Both the position numbers and the translations under genes were made by a program. A DNA stretch of 64,000 nt from Burkholderia lata (GTDB lineage Bacteria > Pseudomonadota > Gammaproteobacteria > Burkholderiales > Burkholderiaceae). Below, piece after piece: positions 26,447 to 34,217 of this stretch (within the stretch, counting starts at the first letter, position 1; the number at the start of each line of letters is the position of its first letter). The stretch lies in contig NC_007510.1 of the NCBI RefSeq assembly GCF_000012945.1, positions 2,790,001-2,854,000 of the forward strand, read 5' to 3'. The notes beneath the pieces are model-generated. The model did not search any database and was not told where the DNA came from. It worked only from the letters and a program-made list of their open reading frames with translations.

Positions 26447-26983
26447 GTGAACATCTACTTCGACAACAATACCTTGACCAATTTGGCTCAAGCCGGTATC
26501 GACCCTGTCGCCGCGCTAGCGCATAGCGAGTTCAGTCTAGCGGTTACGCCGGACCTCGCCACCGAGTATCAGCAGGGTGTCGACAGTGACAACACAACAG
26601 CGGCTGAGAAGGATCTGTGTCGGCGCCTTCTCGCCGCTGCGCCCGAGCGCGGCATCTTCGGTTTTGCTGGCCCTGACGGATCGAGTGGAGGTTACTCTGG
26701 TTTCGACCACGGCTATTGGGCAGATGAAGGCACGATCGGAACTCTACAGTCAGTCAAAGTCACCGAACGTCCCGGCAAAGCAATCCCGAAGAATCGCACG
26801 GATGCGTTCCTCGTCGCTCTAGCTGCTGATGCAGTAGTCGTTACGAACGATACCGGCAAGCACTTTCGGCTCGCACGGAAAAGCGGCCATCACGTCTACT
26901 CATGGGCAGAACTCGTCGACGTCGGCAATGCGCCCACCGTGATCGCGCGCCGCCTTGTGGCACTGTTGAATCAGCGGCATTAA
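26447..26983 (+). CDS. PIN-like domain protein
   Basis: A 178-residue protein with the acidic pattern of PIN-fold nucleases: FDNNTLTNLAQ at the N-terminus, RTDAFLVALAADAVVVTND (about residues 122-140) with the conserved Asp and TND, and a final KHFRLARKSG segment. It starts with GTG at 26447 preceded by AAGGA. No small antitoxin gene adjoins it; instead it is third in line after the Abi-alpha and DUF2971 genes (71-base gap). It may be an RNase effector of that unit or an independent gene. Confidence 0.6.
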   Translation: MNIYFDNNTLTNLAQAGIDPVAALAHSEFSLAVTPDLATEYQQGVDSDNTTAAEKDLCRRLLAAAPERGIFGFAGPDGSSGGYSGFDHGYWADEGTIGTLQSVKVTERPGKAIPKNRTDAFLVALAADAVVVTNDTGKHFRLARKSGHHVYSWAELVDVGNAPTVIARRLVALLNQRH

Positions 26984-27017
26984 TCTGCACAAACCCTCAT
27001 CGCCGATCGCCTACCGA

Positions 27018-28067
27018 TCAATACAACGTTCCGAGATCCACTTGATCATGTGACTGCGAGACCTCAGCGCCGTCCGGCATATCCTCCGTGTCATGATCAA
27101 AATGTATTCCGGAAAGAAGGCGGTCGCGTACTGGCACAAAGAAGTCTTTTCCATCGTTCCACGCCACAACCAACGGGCCAAATGAGCCGTCCTTAGACGA
27201 AAGGACTTCAATCACCTGGCCAGTAGCCAATAGAGCCAAGGAGTATCTACCCTCATATGTCGATCCATTTTTCATAAAATTCGATTCGATCATAATATGC
27301 TCTTTAACATGAGCCCTATAGATCAGGGTAAATTCCGCCGCAATCTTCCCTTTCTCCTTCGACATTACAATACCATCGAAAACCGAACGATCTGCTCCAG
27401 CCAAACCTATGACGTACGGCTTGAGACTAAGAATCCGCCTCGATAGTGTTGAGGGATCAGATTTCACACGAAGACACGCCCCCCAGAGAAATGCAACGTC
27501 CTGTAGAGCAAGGTTCGCAATGTCCAACTCTCCTAACACACGATCTATAGCCCCAGAATCAGGCGTCAGCCCATGTGCTACCCACGTGTCTTGAATCGAA
27601 CGAAGAAGTCGAACAATTGCGCTGGCAAAATATTTTTCCACCAAATCGGGGAATGCCAAGAGTAGGTCTTTAAGATCCTTCTCCTCAACGACGTGCAATC
27701 GATACGACCTCTGAACCTCAATTTTCCTCAACCAGTCGCGAGCTGGATTAGTCGGGTACGACGACATGAAGAACACAAGATGGTCTGGTTGCTCCGCATC
27801 CGCCCACGCAATTTTCGATGTTAAGTCGTCAGGCGGCACACCACCGGATGTGTAGTGCTTACATTCGAAAAACCACCGCTCTTCGATAGTTCCCACCACT
27901 GCATTGTGCAGCCGCAACGTCGCTTCGATGTCTCGGCCGCTATCTGCCCCTCCGCGACGCCACTTCAGTGCATAGAATCCATTCCTGCTCACTAGGTCAT
28001 AACAAAGCTCTTCAAACTGTGACGGAGTAACTTTGCGAAAATCAATATCGAGGTCGGTGAATTTCAT
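27018..28067 (-). CDS. Mrr-like restriction endonuclease-fold protein
   Basis: A 349-residue protein whose N-terminal ~130 residues show a PD-(D/E)XK nuclease domain of the Mrr_cat type: PSQFEELCYDLVSRNGFYAL, RRGGADSGRDIEATLR with the catalytic Asp, and ERWFFECKHYTSGG with the E-C-K catalytic pair. The C-terminal 200 residues are not recognised and may sense the target. No methyltransferase is present, which fits a type IV-like (modified-DNA) system or a defence effector. Its composition is clearly more A+T-rich than the chromosome. It is convergent with the PIN-like gene. Confidence 0.75.
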   Translation of the reverse strand: MKFTDLDIDFRKVTPSQFEELCYDLVSRNGFYALKWRRGGADSGRDIEATLRLHNAVVGTIEERWFFECKHYTSGGVPPDDLTSKIAWADAEQPDHLVFFMSSYPTNPARDWLRKIEVQRSYRLHVVEEKDLKDLLLAFPDLVEKYFASAIVRLLRSIQDTWVAHGLTPDSGAIDRVLGELDIANLALQDVAFLWGACLRVKSDPSTLSRRILSLKPYVIGLAGADRSVFDGIVMSKEKGKIAAEFTLIYRAHVKEHIMIESNFMKNGSTYEGRYSLALLATGQVIEVLSSKDGSFGPLVVAWNDGKDFFVPVRDRLLSGIHFDHDTEDMPDGAEVSQSHDQVDLGTLY

Positions 28068-28159
28068 ACTTAGTTGCGGGCGTCGTGGAATTCTTGATTC
28101 TATCTAACATCACGTCCTTTCAAAGCATCGAGGTTGTTTTCTCTGGTACCCACTTAACG

Positions 28160-28345
28160 CTAGCCATGGGGGTCGGCCAGATATCGGTGGATCTCACCGT
28201 TCTTCCACACTGTGCACCGTGACGACAATTGAATCGGCTGCGGCGCCCGTCCAGCCACGCAGAGCTTTCGCCATGTCTCCCGGCAGACGCCCACAAACGG
28301 AGCGATTTGCCTCCAGCACGATTGCCCAGTCAACCTGCACACCAC
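28160..28345 (-). CDS. AlpA-like helix-turn-helix regulator / excisionase-type protein
   Basis: A 61-residue protein matching the AlpA/phage-regulator group: VGVCRETWRKLCVAGRAPQP as the recognition helix region, then LSSRCTVWKNGEIHRYLADP, the wing with its conserved Trp. Such proteins regulate integrases or serve as excisionases in tRNA-integrated elements. The start is probably GTG near 28345. With the integrase broken, it is likely a leftover of the island's mobility module. Confidence 0.65.
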   Translation of the reverse strand: MVCRLTGQSCWRQIAPFVGVCRETWRKLCVAGRAPQPIQLSSRCTVWKNGEIHRYLADPHG

Positions 28346-28405
28346 GAATCGTCACGCTTGGTGAAGGCGAGCCGCAGATTCCATTCGATGCAAATCACAG
28401 ATCGA

Positions 28406-28434
28406 TTGACTCTCGACATCAGCCCTAGTACACT
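28406..28434 (+). promoter_or_regulatory. sigma-70 promoter of tRNA-fMet
   Basis: TTGACT at 28406-28411 and TACACT at 28429-28434 are separated by exactly 17 bases and end six bases before the tRNA gene. Confidence 0.75.
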
Positions 28435-28440
28435 TCGCGC

Positions 28441-28517
<77 letters not shown>

Positions 28518-28522
28518 ATACC

Positions 28523-28553
28523 GAAGCCCGCTCTGCGAAAGCAAGCGGGCTTC
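28523..28553 (+). terminator. terminator after tRNA-fMet
   Basis: A perfect 10-bp stem GAAGCCCGCT / AGCGGGCTTC starts six bases after the tRNA and is followed by a T-rich stretch (TTGCTTT). Confidence 0.8.
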
Positions 28554-28729
28554 TTGCTTTCCGCATGCACGGCTGCGTGTGCACTGACTGCCAGCATCAC
28601 ATACGGATCAAGGAACATTCAGCCCCTGGCATCGCCTGCGACACACGATCGCATCCCACTCAATCGCCACGGCCCTGCACCGGAGATTGCGTAGAATTCC
28701 GAACCTTCTCCAGCATCCGGACTCCCGCA

Positions 28730-29062
28730 ATGATTCGAGCGATCGTGGCACTCGCCGCGCTTTCAGCGACGACCGGCACGGCTACCGCCGCCGACACCGT
28801 CACCGCGCCCGCAACGCAGCGCTATGTCAGCCCCGGCATCGCCAACATCACGAACGCAGCAGCACCGCACGCGGAAAACCCCGCCCCCAACTCACGCTGC
28901 CGTGAACTGGCCGCCGGCATCGATGCCGTCACGCACGCTCCCGACCGCGGCCAGAAAATCGTGCGCGGGATGGGCCCGGACGGCAAGCCGCGCAACGAAC
29001 TGCGCGCTTACGACAAGCGCGCCGATCTCGAAACCGAGCATCACCAGCTCGGCTGCCGATAA
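28730..29062 (+). CDS. small secreted hypothetical protein
   Basis: A 110-residue protein with a signal peptide (MIRAIVALAALSATTGTATA, cleavage probably after ATA or ATAA). The mature part contains one cysteine pair region (CRELAAGIDAV and a C-terminal QLGCR) and GMGPDGKPRNELRAYDKRAD, which looks like a conserved Burkholderia small periplasmic protein. No domain with known function is recognised. The ATG at 28730 is chosen because it begins the signal peptide. It stands alone between tRNA-fMet and the SDR gene. Confidence 0.6.
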   Translation: MIRAIVALAALSATTGTATAADTVTAPATQRYVSPGIANITNAAAPHAENPAPNSRCRELAAGIDAVTHAPDRGQKIVRGMGPDGKPRNELRAYDKRADLETEHHQLGCR

Positions 29063-29116
29063 CGAACGCAACACCGCCCGGTCGAAAACCCACGCCGGGC
29101 GTCGGCATTCACGCAA

Positions 29117-29857
29117 TCACGCGTTCGCGCCACCATCGATCGTCAACCCCGTCCCGTTGATCGACCGCCCTTCCGGCCCGACCACGAACGCGACGAGCGC
29201 CGCCACGTCGTCGGCTTTGCCGTACTGCGGGATCGCCATCCGCGAACGCTGCGCATCGGCATGCTCACCGCCGGCCGGGTTCATGTCGGTATCCGTCGAC
29301 CCCGGATGCACGATATTGACCGTGATGCCGCGCGAACCGAGATCGCGCGCGAGCCCCTGCGTCCAGCCGATCAGCGCGGCCTTGCTCGCCGCATAGAGGC
29401 TCATCCCCGCATCGGGCACGCGCGTCGCGAGGCAACTGCCGGTCGACACGATGCGCCCGCCCTCCCCGAGATGCCGTGCCGCCGCCTGCGACGCGACGAT
29501 CACCGCGCGCACGTTCACGTTCAACGTTGCGTCGATATCGTCGAGCGTGAGGTCGCCCAGCGCGCCGGCCCTGAAGATCCCCGCGTTGTTGACGAGAATG
29601 TCGAGGCCGCCGAACGCCTCCGCAGCACGATCGACCGCGTCGCGCACGGCCACCGGATCGGCGCTGTCGGCCTGGATCGCGACGGCGCGGCGGCCCAGCG
29701 CCTCGATGCCGGCGACGACGGCCTGCGCCCGCTCGGCCGATTTCTCGTAGGTAATCGCGACGTCCGCGCCATCGGCCGCCAGCCGTTTCGCGATCGCCGC
29801 ACCGATGCCGCGGCTGCCGCCCGTGATGAGTGCACGCTTGCCCTGAAGTCGGTTCAT
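29117..29857 (-). CDS. SDR family oxidoreductase (FabG-like)
   Basis: NAD(P)-dependent short-chain dehydrogenase of 246 residues. It shows the cofactor-binding TGGSRGIGAAI (about residues 13-23), NNAG in ILVNNAGIFRAG, the catalytic serine in STGSCLATRV and YAASK with Tyr and Lys, plus a C-terminal SINGTGLTIDGGANA. Substrate is not predictable. The ATG at 29857 has an AGGAAAGGAA site. A TetR regulator is transcribed divergently from a 115-bp gap holding a palindrome, so the enzyme is probably induced through that regulator. Confidence 0.88.
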   Translation of the reverse strand: MNRLQGKRALITGGSRGIGAAIAKRLAADGADVAITYEKSAERAQAVVAGIEALGRRAVAIQADSADPVAVRDAVDRAAEAFGGLDILVNNAGIFRAGALGDLTLDDIDATLNVNVRAVIVASQAAARHLGEGGRIVSTGSCLATRVPDAGMSLYAASKAALIGWTQGLARDLGSRGITVNIVHPGSTDTDMNPAGGEHADAQRSRMAIPQYGKADDVAALVAFVVGPEGRSINGTGLTIDGGANA

Positions 29858-29934
29858 GTCGGTTCCTTTCCTCATTTATGTAACGACCGACACAGAATGT
29901 GGCAAGTTGCGCGACACAGTCAATTGATTTAATT

Positions 29935-29946
29935 TATCGATCGATA
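29935..29946. promoter_or_regulatory. putative TetR operator
   Basis: TATCGATCGATA is a perfect 12-bp palindrome in the A+T-rich divergent gap, 27 bases before the TetR ATG. Position and symmetry fit an operator for the adjoining TetR protein controlling both genes. Confidence 0.55.
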
Positions 29947-29972
29947 CAGATATCTGCGAAGGAGCGGACGCA

Positions 29973-30587
29973 ATGGCTGAACGGGGCCGACCGAGAAGCT
30001 TCGACAAGGAAGCGGCGCTGGAGCGTGCGATGGAGGTGTTCTGGCGCCTCGGCTACGAAGGCGCATCGATGACCGACCTGACGGCCGCGATGGGCATCGC
30101 GTCGCCGAGCCTGTATGCGGCGTTCGGCAGCAAGGAAGCGTTGTTCCGGCAAGCGCTCGAGCACTACGGCGCAACGGAAGGACGGGAAATCTGGGGAGGT
30201 GTCGAGCAGGCCGGCAGCGCGCACGACGCCGTGCGGAACTACCTGATGGATACCGCACGCGTGTTCACGCGGCGGTCGAAGCCGGCAGGCTGCCTGATCG
30301 TGCTGTCGGCGCTGCACCCGGCCGAGCGCTCCGATACGGTCCGGCAAACGCTGATCGCGATGCGCGAGCGCACGGTCGAGAACCTGCGCGAGCGCCTCAG
30401 GCAAGGTGTCGCGACCGGCGAGATCGCGGCACAAGCGAACCTCGACGCAATCGCGCGGTACTACGTGACGGTCCAGCAGGGAATGTCGATCCAGGCGCGC
30501 GACGGTGCGAGCCGTCGCGATCTGGAGGCCGTCGCACAAGCCGCGCTGGCTGCGTGGCCAGCGCTCGTCGGCACGGGCGGCGCGTAG
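29973..30587 (+). CDS. TetR family transcriptional regulator
   Basis: A 204-residue repressor of the TetR family. The N-terminal DNA-binding domain is clear: GRPRSFDKEAALERAMEVFW, then YEGASMTDLTAAMGIASPSL and YAAFGSKEALFRQAL (residues about 5-60), followed by an all-helical ligand domain. It is divergent from an SDR oxidoreductase gene and most likely represses it; AcnR/YkgA-like members of this subgroup react to small electrophiles, but the ligand here is unknown. Confidence 0.9.
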   Translation: MAERGRPRSFDKEAALERAMEVFWRLGYEGASMTDLTAAMGIASPSLYAAFGSKEALFRQALEHYGATEGREIWGGVEQAGSAHDAVRNYLMDTARVFTRRSKPAGCLIVLSALHPAERSDTVRQTLIAMRERTVENLRERLRQGVATGEIAAQANLDAIARYYVTVQQGMSIQARDGASRRDLEAVAQAALAAWPALVGTGGA

Positions 30588-30616
30588 CGGCAGGACGCTA
30601 CCGCCGCACCGTTACG

Positions 30617-31117
30617 TTACTGCTTCGCTGCGTGCTGCACGTCCTTCGACGCATGCCACACGCGATAGCGCACATCAAAGCCGTCCGGCACATAGACGAC
30701 GAGCGGCAGGCGGCTGTTGTAGCGCAGCAGCTGGCCGTCACCGCGCACCTGCACGAACCGTTGCTGCGGCGCCTGGCCCGGGCATGCCATCAGCGTCGAT
30801 GCCGGCCCCTTCACGTCGGTGAGCTGGTAATACGTATAGCCCCAGCCCTTCACGTCCTCGGCGGTCAGCTCGCCGCCGAACCACTGCTGGTTGCAGTCGG
30901 TCTGCAGCGTCTTGCCGATCATCAGCTCGACGCGCGCATCGCCTTCGTTCTCGAGCGCGGGCAGCGCGATCACGACGCGCTGCTGGCCGGCCGCTGCCTG
31001 CGGAAACATCTTGATCGACTCGGCCGTCACGGCAGGCGCCGAGGCAGGCGCGGCCACGCAAGCGGCGGCAGTCGTCACGCAGAAGGCGGCCAGCGCGGCC
31101 CGGATCGCGAATTTCAT
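30617..31117 (-). CDS. eco: ecotin, periplasmic serine protease inhibitor
   Basis: Dimeric inhibitor of trypsin-fold proteases, acting in the periplasm, where it protects against host enzymes such as neutrophil elastase. The 166-residue precursor has a signal peptide (KFAIRAALAAFCVTTAAACV region) and the ecotin body: IKMFPQAAAGQQRVVIALP, VELMIGKTLQTDCNQQWFGG, GWGYTYYQLTDVKGP, the reactive loop STLMACPGQ with Met at P1 and the disulfide Cys, then LLRYNSRLPLVVYVPDGFDV and RYRVWHA. The ATG at 31117 follows CAGGAG. Length and all key residues match the family. Confidence 0.95.
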   Translation of the reverse strand: MKFAIRAALAAFCVTTAAACVAAPASAPAVTAESIKMFPQAAAGQQRVVIALPALENEGDARVELMIGKTLQTDCNQQWFGGELTAEDVKGWGYTYYQLTDVKGPASTLMACPGQAPQQRFVQVRGDGQLLRYNSRLPLVVYVPDGFDVRYRVWHASKDVQHAAKQ

Positions 31118-31187
31118 CGATGTACTCCTGAAAAACAAAATGAGCCCCGGATGCTAACACTTTCGTCGCAGGACCTTACGGCGCTGT

Positions 31188-31228
31188 AATTTGACGACAC
31201 AATTGCAAACAGCTGGCAATCCCCTTGC
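31188..31228 (+). promoter_or_regulatory. sigma-54 type promoter upstream of the Gly-rich lipoprotein gene
   Basis: CTGGCAAT-CCCC-TTGC at 31213-31228 has the GG and GC dinucleotides at the exact -24/-12 spacing of RpoN promoters. It is preceded by AATTGCAAAC (31201-31210) and AATTTGACGACA (31188-31199); both words recur around the porin promoter at 51.7 kb. The expected transcription start is about 20 bases before the lipoprotein ATG. Confidence 0.6.
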
Positions 31229-31261
31229 GCGGTACTTATAGGGGAACCAACGGAGAACATC

Positions 31262-31579
31262 ATGCTGAAGCTCATTGCTGCCGCCGGCGTCGCCACCCTG
31301 CTGGCTGGCTGCGTCGTCGCCCCGGACGCCGGATACGGCTACGGGCAGCCCTACTATTCCGCTCCGGGCTATGCGTACAGCCCGTCGCCCGTGTACGGCA
31401 CGGTCAATATCTGGGGCGGCGGCGGTGGCGGCGGACGCGACTGGGATCGCGGCCGGCGCGACTACCATCGCTGGGACGGCGATCGTGGCAACCGCGGCAA
31501 CGGCTGGGGGCACGGCGGCGGACACCGCGGTGGCGACTGGAACGGTGGCGGCGGTGGCGGCGGCGGCCATCGCCACTGA
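31262..31579 (+). CDS. glycine-rich lipoprotein
   Basis: A 105-residue precursor with a lipobox (LLAGCVVAP, Cys about residue 17) and thus probably an outer-membrane lipoprotein. The mature part is Tyr/Gly-rich (AGYGYGQPYYSAPGYAYS), followed by a low-complexity tail of Gly with Arg, Asp, Trp and His, ending GGGGHRH. No enzymatic domain is seen. A GGAG site precedes the ATG, and a sigma-54 type promoter lies just upstream. A strong terminator follows, facing a second Tyr/Gln-rich envelope protein gene on the other strand. Confidence 0.7.
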   Translation: MLKLIAAAGVATLLAGCVVAPDAGYGYGQPYYSAPGYAYSPSPVYGTVNIWGGGGGGGRDWDRGRRDYHRWDGDRGNRGNGWGHGGGHRGGDWNGGGGGGGGHRH

Positions 31580-31664
31580 CGCGCATTTGCAACCGTTTGT
31601 ATCCGCGCACGGCCCGCCGACGGCCGACGCGTCACGCAGTTGAACGGACGGTCCCGCAAAAGAC

Positions 31665-31694
31665 AAAGGCCCTCGCACGAAGCGAGGGCCTTTT
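31665..31694. terminator. bidirectional terminator
   Basis: GGCCCTCGC (31668-31676) pairs perfectly with GCGAGGGCC (31682-31690), flanked by AAA on the left and TTTT on the right. It can end transcription from both convergent genes. Confidence 0.85.
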
Positions 31695-31759
31695 GTCGTC
31701 CGGTGCGGCGAAGCGAACGGCGGCGGCGCCGACCGCTCACGCTTCGCGCGTCCGCCGGC

Positions 31760-32122
31760 TTACCAGCCGGCCGGCTGCGCGTAACCGCCCGACACGGGCG
31801 CGCCGCACACATACGCGCGCTGGTAGCGGTCGTAGCAATAGTTCGGGCCGTCGTCCTGGTACTGCGCCTGCTGGTAGGTCGGATAGGCAGGCTGCTGATA
31901 CGCGGGCGCCTGGTAGTACGTCGGCGGCTGATAGGCCGGTGCCTGGTACGCGGGCGCCTGATACGCGACGGGCGGATTCATCGCGGACGTCACGATCGCG
32001 CCCAGCACCGCGCCGCCGATCAACGCGCCGATCACGGCGCCACCGTCGCGGCCATGCGCGGACGCCGGACCTGCCACGGCAAGCGAACCGGCGAGGACAC
32101 ACACTGCGGCAATTTTTTTCAT
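31760..32122 (-). CDS. secreted Tyr/Pro/Gln-rich glycine-zipper protein
   Basis: A 120-residue precursor with a signal peptide (MKKIAAVCVLAGSLAVAGPA, cleavage after ASA), a short glycine-zipper segment (GGAVIGALIGGAVLGAIV), then repeated YQAPAYQAPAYQPPTYYQ and QQPAYPTYQQAQYQ, and a C-terminal module with two cysteines (NYCYDRYQRAYVCG). It resembles small surface or matrix-associated proteins of Burkholderia; function unknown. The ATG at 32122 is set by the signal peptide. A DUF5594 gene is divergent from it. Confidence 0.7.
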   Translation of the reverse strand: MKKIAAVCVLAGSLAVAGPASAHGRDGGAVIGALIGGAVLGAIVTSAMNPPVAYQAPAYQAPAYQPPTYYQAPAYQQPAYPTYQQAQYQDDGPNYCYDRYQRAYVCGAPVSGGYAQPAGW

Positions 32123-32278
32123 GATGGACTCCCACGCGAAGTGGTACTGGATGCGATGCATTGTGGCGGCTTGCGGCCGTAATAGATGCAGCAAGTGGTA
32201 ACGCGCGATTACCGGCATCACGCCCATCGAAATGCGCCGTCGCCGTGCTACGATTTTCGGCATACAGGAGACGCCGTC

Positions 32279-32659
32279 ATGCAGCCCGAAACCGCCCGCC
32301 GTTTCGATACCGAATTTGCCCCGCGCATCGCACAGGCAATCGCCGCCTTCTTCGCCGATCACGTGCTGACCGACGTCGTCCCGTATGGCGGTCACGGGCA
32401 CCCGACGCGCGTGCAGATCCGCAGCGCGCCGCACGAGCACGTTAGCGGCTTCGACCATCCGCTGAACCTCGAGCTGACCTGGGACACCGACGAAATCGAG
32501 CGGCTGATGGAACCGGACGGCCGGCAACGCTTCGAGCACTACCTGGCCGCACTGCCGAAAAAGCTCGGTGCCTGGCAGGGCGCGCGCGACATCGATCTCC
32601 TGTCGCGCACGCAGGCCGACCCGCTCGTGCGGCTCGGCGGCCTCGACTTCGAAGGCTGA
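32279..32659 (+). CDS. DUF5594 family protein
   Basis: A 126-residue cytoplasmic protein, without signal peptide or membrane segment, matching a Burkholderia-restricted family of unknown function (DUF5594). It contains AQAIAAFFADHVLTDVVPYG, a beta-rich middle part and LAALPKKLGAWQGARDID near the C-terminus. AGGAG lies nine bases before the ATG at 32279. It is alone; the following MFS gene begins 160 bases later. Confidence 0.65.
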   Translation: MQPETARRFDTEFAPRIAQAIAAFFADHVLTDVVPYGGHGHPTRVQIRSAPHEHVSGFDHPLNLELTWDTDEIERLMEPDGRQRFEHYLAALPKKLGAWQGARDIDLLSRTQADPLVRLGGLDFEG

Positions 32660-32818
32660 GTGCCGGCGTCGCGCCATGCGGCCCGGTGATACACTCGACC
32701 GGCCCCGCTCCGGTGCCGCTGCATCGGCCGGGCCGCTCATCGCCGCCTCCACCCCTCCGCATGGTTGCGCACGCAACCGGCAACCGGGCGCGCGGACAAC
32801 CACGCATCTGCTCCCGCC

Positions 32819-34186
32819 ATGAACGCCGATACCGGCCTGCCGCTTCCGCAACGCTACTGGGCGATCGTCTGCGTCGCACTGGGCATCACGCTCGCCGTGC
32901 TCGACGGTGCCATCGCAAACGTCGCGCTGCCGACGATCGCGCGCGACCTGCATGCATCCGATGCCGCATCGATCTGGATCGTCAACGCGTACCAGCTCGC
33001 GGTCACGATCACGCTGCTGCCGCTCGCGTCGCTCGGCGAGCGCATCGGCTACCGCCGCATCTACATCGCGGGGCTCGCGCTGTTCACCGCGGCGTCGCTC
33101 GGCTGCGCACTCGCCGGCTCGCTGCCGATGCTCGCTGTGATGCGCGTGATCCAGGGCTTCGGCGCGGCCGGCATCATGAGCGTCAACGCGGCGCTCGTGC
33201 GGATGATCTACCCGTCGTCGATGCTCGGGCGCGGGCTGTCGATCAACGCGATGGTGGTGGCGCTGTCGTCGGCGATCGGGCCGACGGTCGCGTCCGCGAT
33301 CCTGTCGTTCGCCTCGTGGCCGTGGCTGTTCGCGGTCAACGTGCCGATCGGCATCGCCGCGGTATTCGGCAGCCTGCGCGCATTGCCGTCCAACCCGCTG
33401 CACGATGCGCCGTACGATTTCCCGAGCGCGCTGATGAACGCGTGTGTGTTCGGCCTGCTGATCACGGCCGTGGACGGGCTCGGTCACGGCGAAGGCCATG
33501 CGTACGTCGCGGCCGAGCTGGCCATCGCGTTCGTCGTCGGCTACTTCTTCGTGAAGCGCCAGCTGTCGCAGCCGGCGCCGCTGCTGCCGGTCGACCTGAT
33601 GCGCATCCCGATGTTCGCGCTGTCGATCTATACGTCGATGGCGTCGTTCACGTCGCAGATGCTCGCGTTCGTCGCGCTGCCGTTCTGGCTGCAGAACTCG
33701 CTTGGCTTCTCGCAGGTCGAGACGGGCCTGTACATGACGCCGTGGCCGCTCGTGATCGTGTTCGCCGCGCCGCTCGCGGGCGTGCTGTCGGATCGCTATT
33801 CGGCCGGCATCCTCGGCGGGATCGGACTCGCGCTGTTCGCGGCCGGGCTGCTGTCGCTCGCGACGATCGGCGCGCACCCGGGCACCGTCGATATCGTGTG
33901 GCGGATGGCGCTGTGCGGTGCGGGCTTCGGGTTGTTCCAGTCGCCGAACAACCGCGCAATGCTGTCGTCGGCGCCGCGCGAACGCAGCGGCGGCGCGGGC
34001 GGCATGCTGAGCACCGCGCGCCTGACCGGTCAGACGCTCGGCGCCGCGCTCGTCGCATTGATTTTCGGGCTCGTGCCCGATCGCGGGCCGACGATTGCAC
34101 TCTATGTCGCCGCGGCATTCGCGGCAGTGGCCGCGGTCGTCAGCATGCTGCGCATCACGTCGCCGCGACCGGACACGGCGACCTGA
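32819..34186 (+). CDS. MFS transporter, DHA2-like (14-helix drug exporter type)
   Basis: Inner-membrane proton-coupled exporter of 455 residues. The N-terminus WAIVCVALGITLAVLDGAIA is motif D1 of the DHA2 family (LDxxIxNVALP in LDGAIANVALPTIARDL), followed by SLGERIGYRRIYIAG (motif A) and RVIQGFGAAGIMSVNAALV. About 13-14 hydrophobic segments are seen. Substrate unknown; relatives export drugs or dyes. The ATG at 32819 is preferred over an earlier non-ATG start, because it opens directly before helix 1. No regulator adjoins it. Confidence 0.85.
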   Translation: MNADTGLPLPQRYWAIVCVALGITLAVLDGAIANVALPTIARDLHASDAASIWIVNAYQLAVTITLLPLASLGERIGYRRIYIAGLALFTAASLGCALAGSLPMLAVMRVIQGFGAAGIMSVNAALVRMIYPSSMLGRGLSINAMVVALSSAIGPTVASAILSFASWPWLFAVNVPIGIAAVFGSLRALPSNPLHDAPYDFPSALMNACVFGLLITAVDGLGHGEGHAYVAAELAIAFVVGYFFVKRQLSQPAPLLPVDLMRIPMFALSIYTSMASFTSQMLAFVALPFWLQNSLGFSQVETGLYMTPWPLVIVFAAPLAGVLSDRYSAGILGGIGLALFAAGLLSLATIGAHPGTVDIVWRMALCGAGFGLFQSPNNRAMLSSAPRERSGGAGGMLSTARLTGQTLGAALVALIFGLVPDRGPTIALYVAAAFAAVAAVVSMLRITSPRPDTAT

Positions 34187-34217
34187 CACCACCGCTCGCC
34201 GCCCTCGGACCCGCGCG

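Larger units (their letters stand above)
23014..28440. mobile_element. small genomic island between tRNA-Arg and tRNA-fMet, integrase degraded
   Basis: The block starts at the 3' end of tRNA-Arg with an integrase fragment, ends near an AlpA-like regulator before tRNA-fMet, and is plainly lower in G+C than both flanks. Its cargo is defence-like: Panacea antitoxin with toxin, Abi-alpha protein, DUF2971 protein, PIN-like protein and an Mrr-like endonuclease. A second copy of the tRNA 3' end (attR) was looked for before 28441 and not found, so the right boundary is uncertain and the island is probably immobile. Confidence 0.75.

Noticed and set aside
28406..28440. Right attachment site (copy of the tRNA-Arg 3' end) of the island
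   Set aside because: The words GGTTCGATTCCTGTC or parts longer than chance were not found between 28070 and 28440.
31760..34192. An 810-codon minus-strand frame across the MFS gene
   Set aside because: Only the last 120 codons (from 32122) have a signal peptide and ribosome context; the rest is the shadow of the DHA2 exporter gene.
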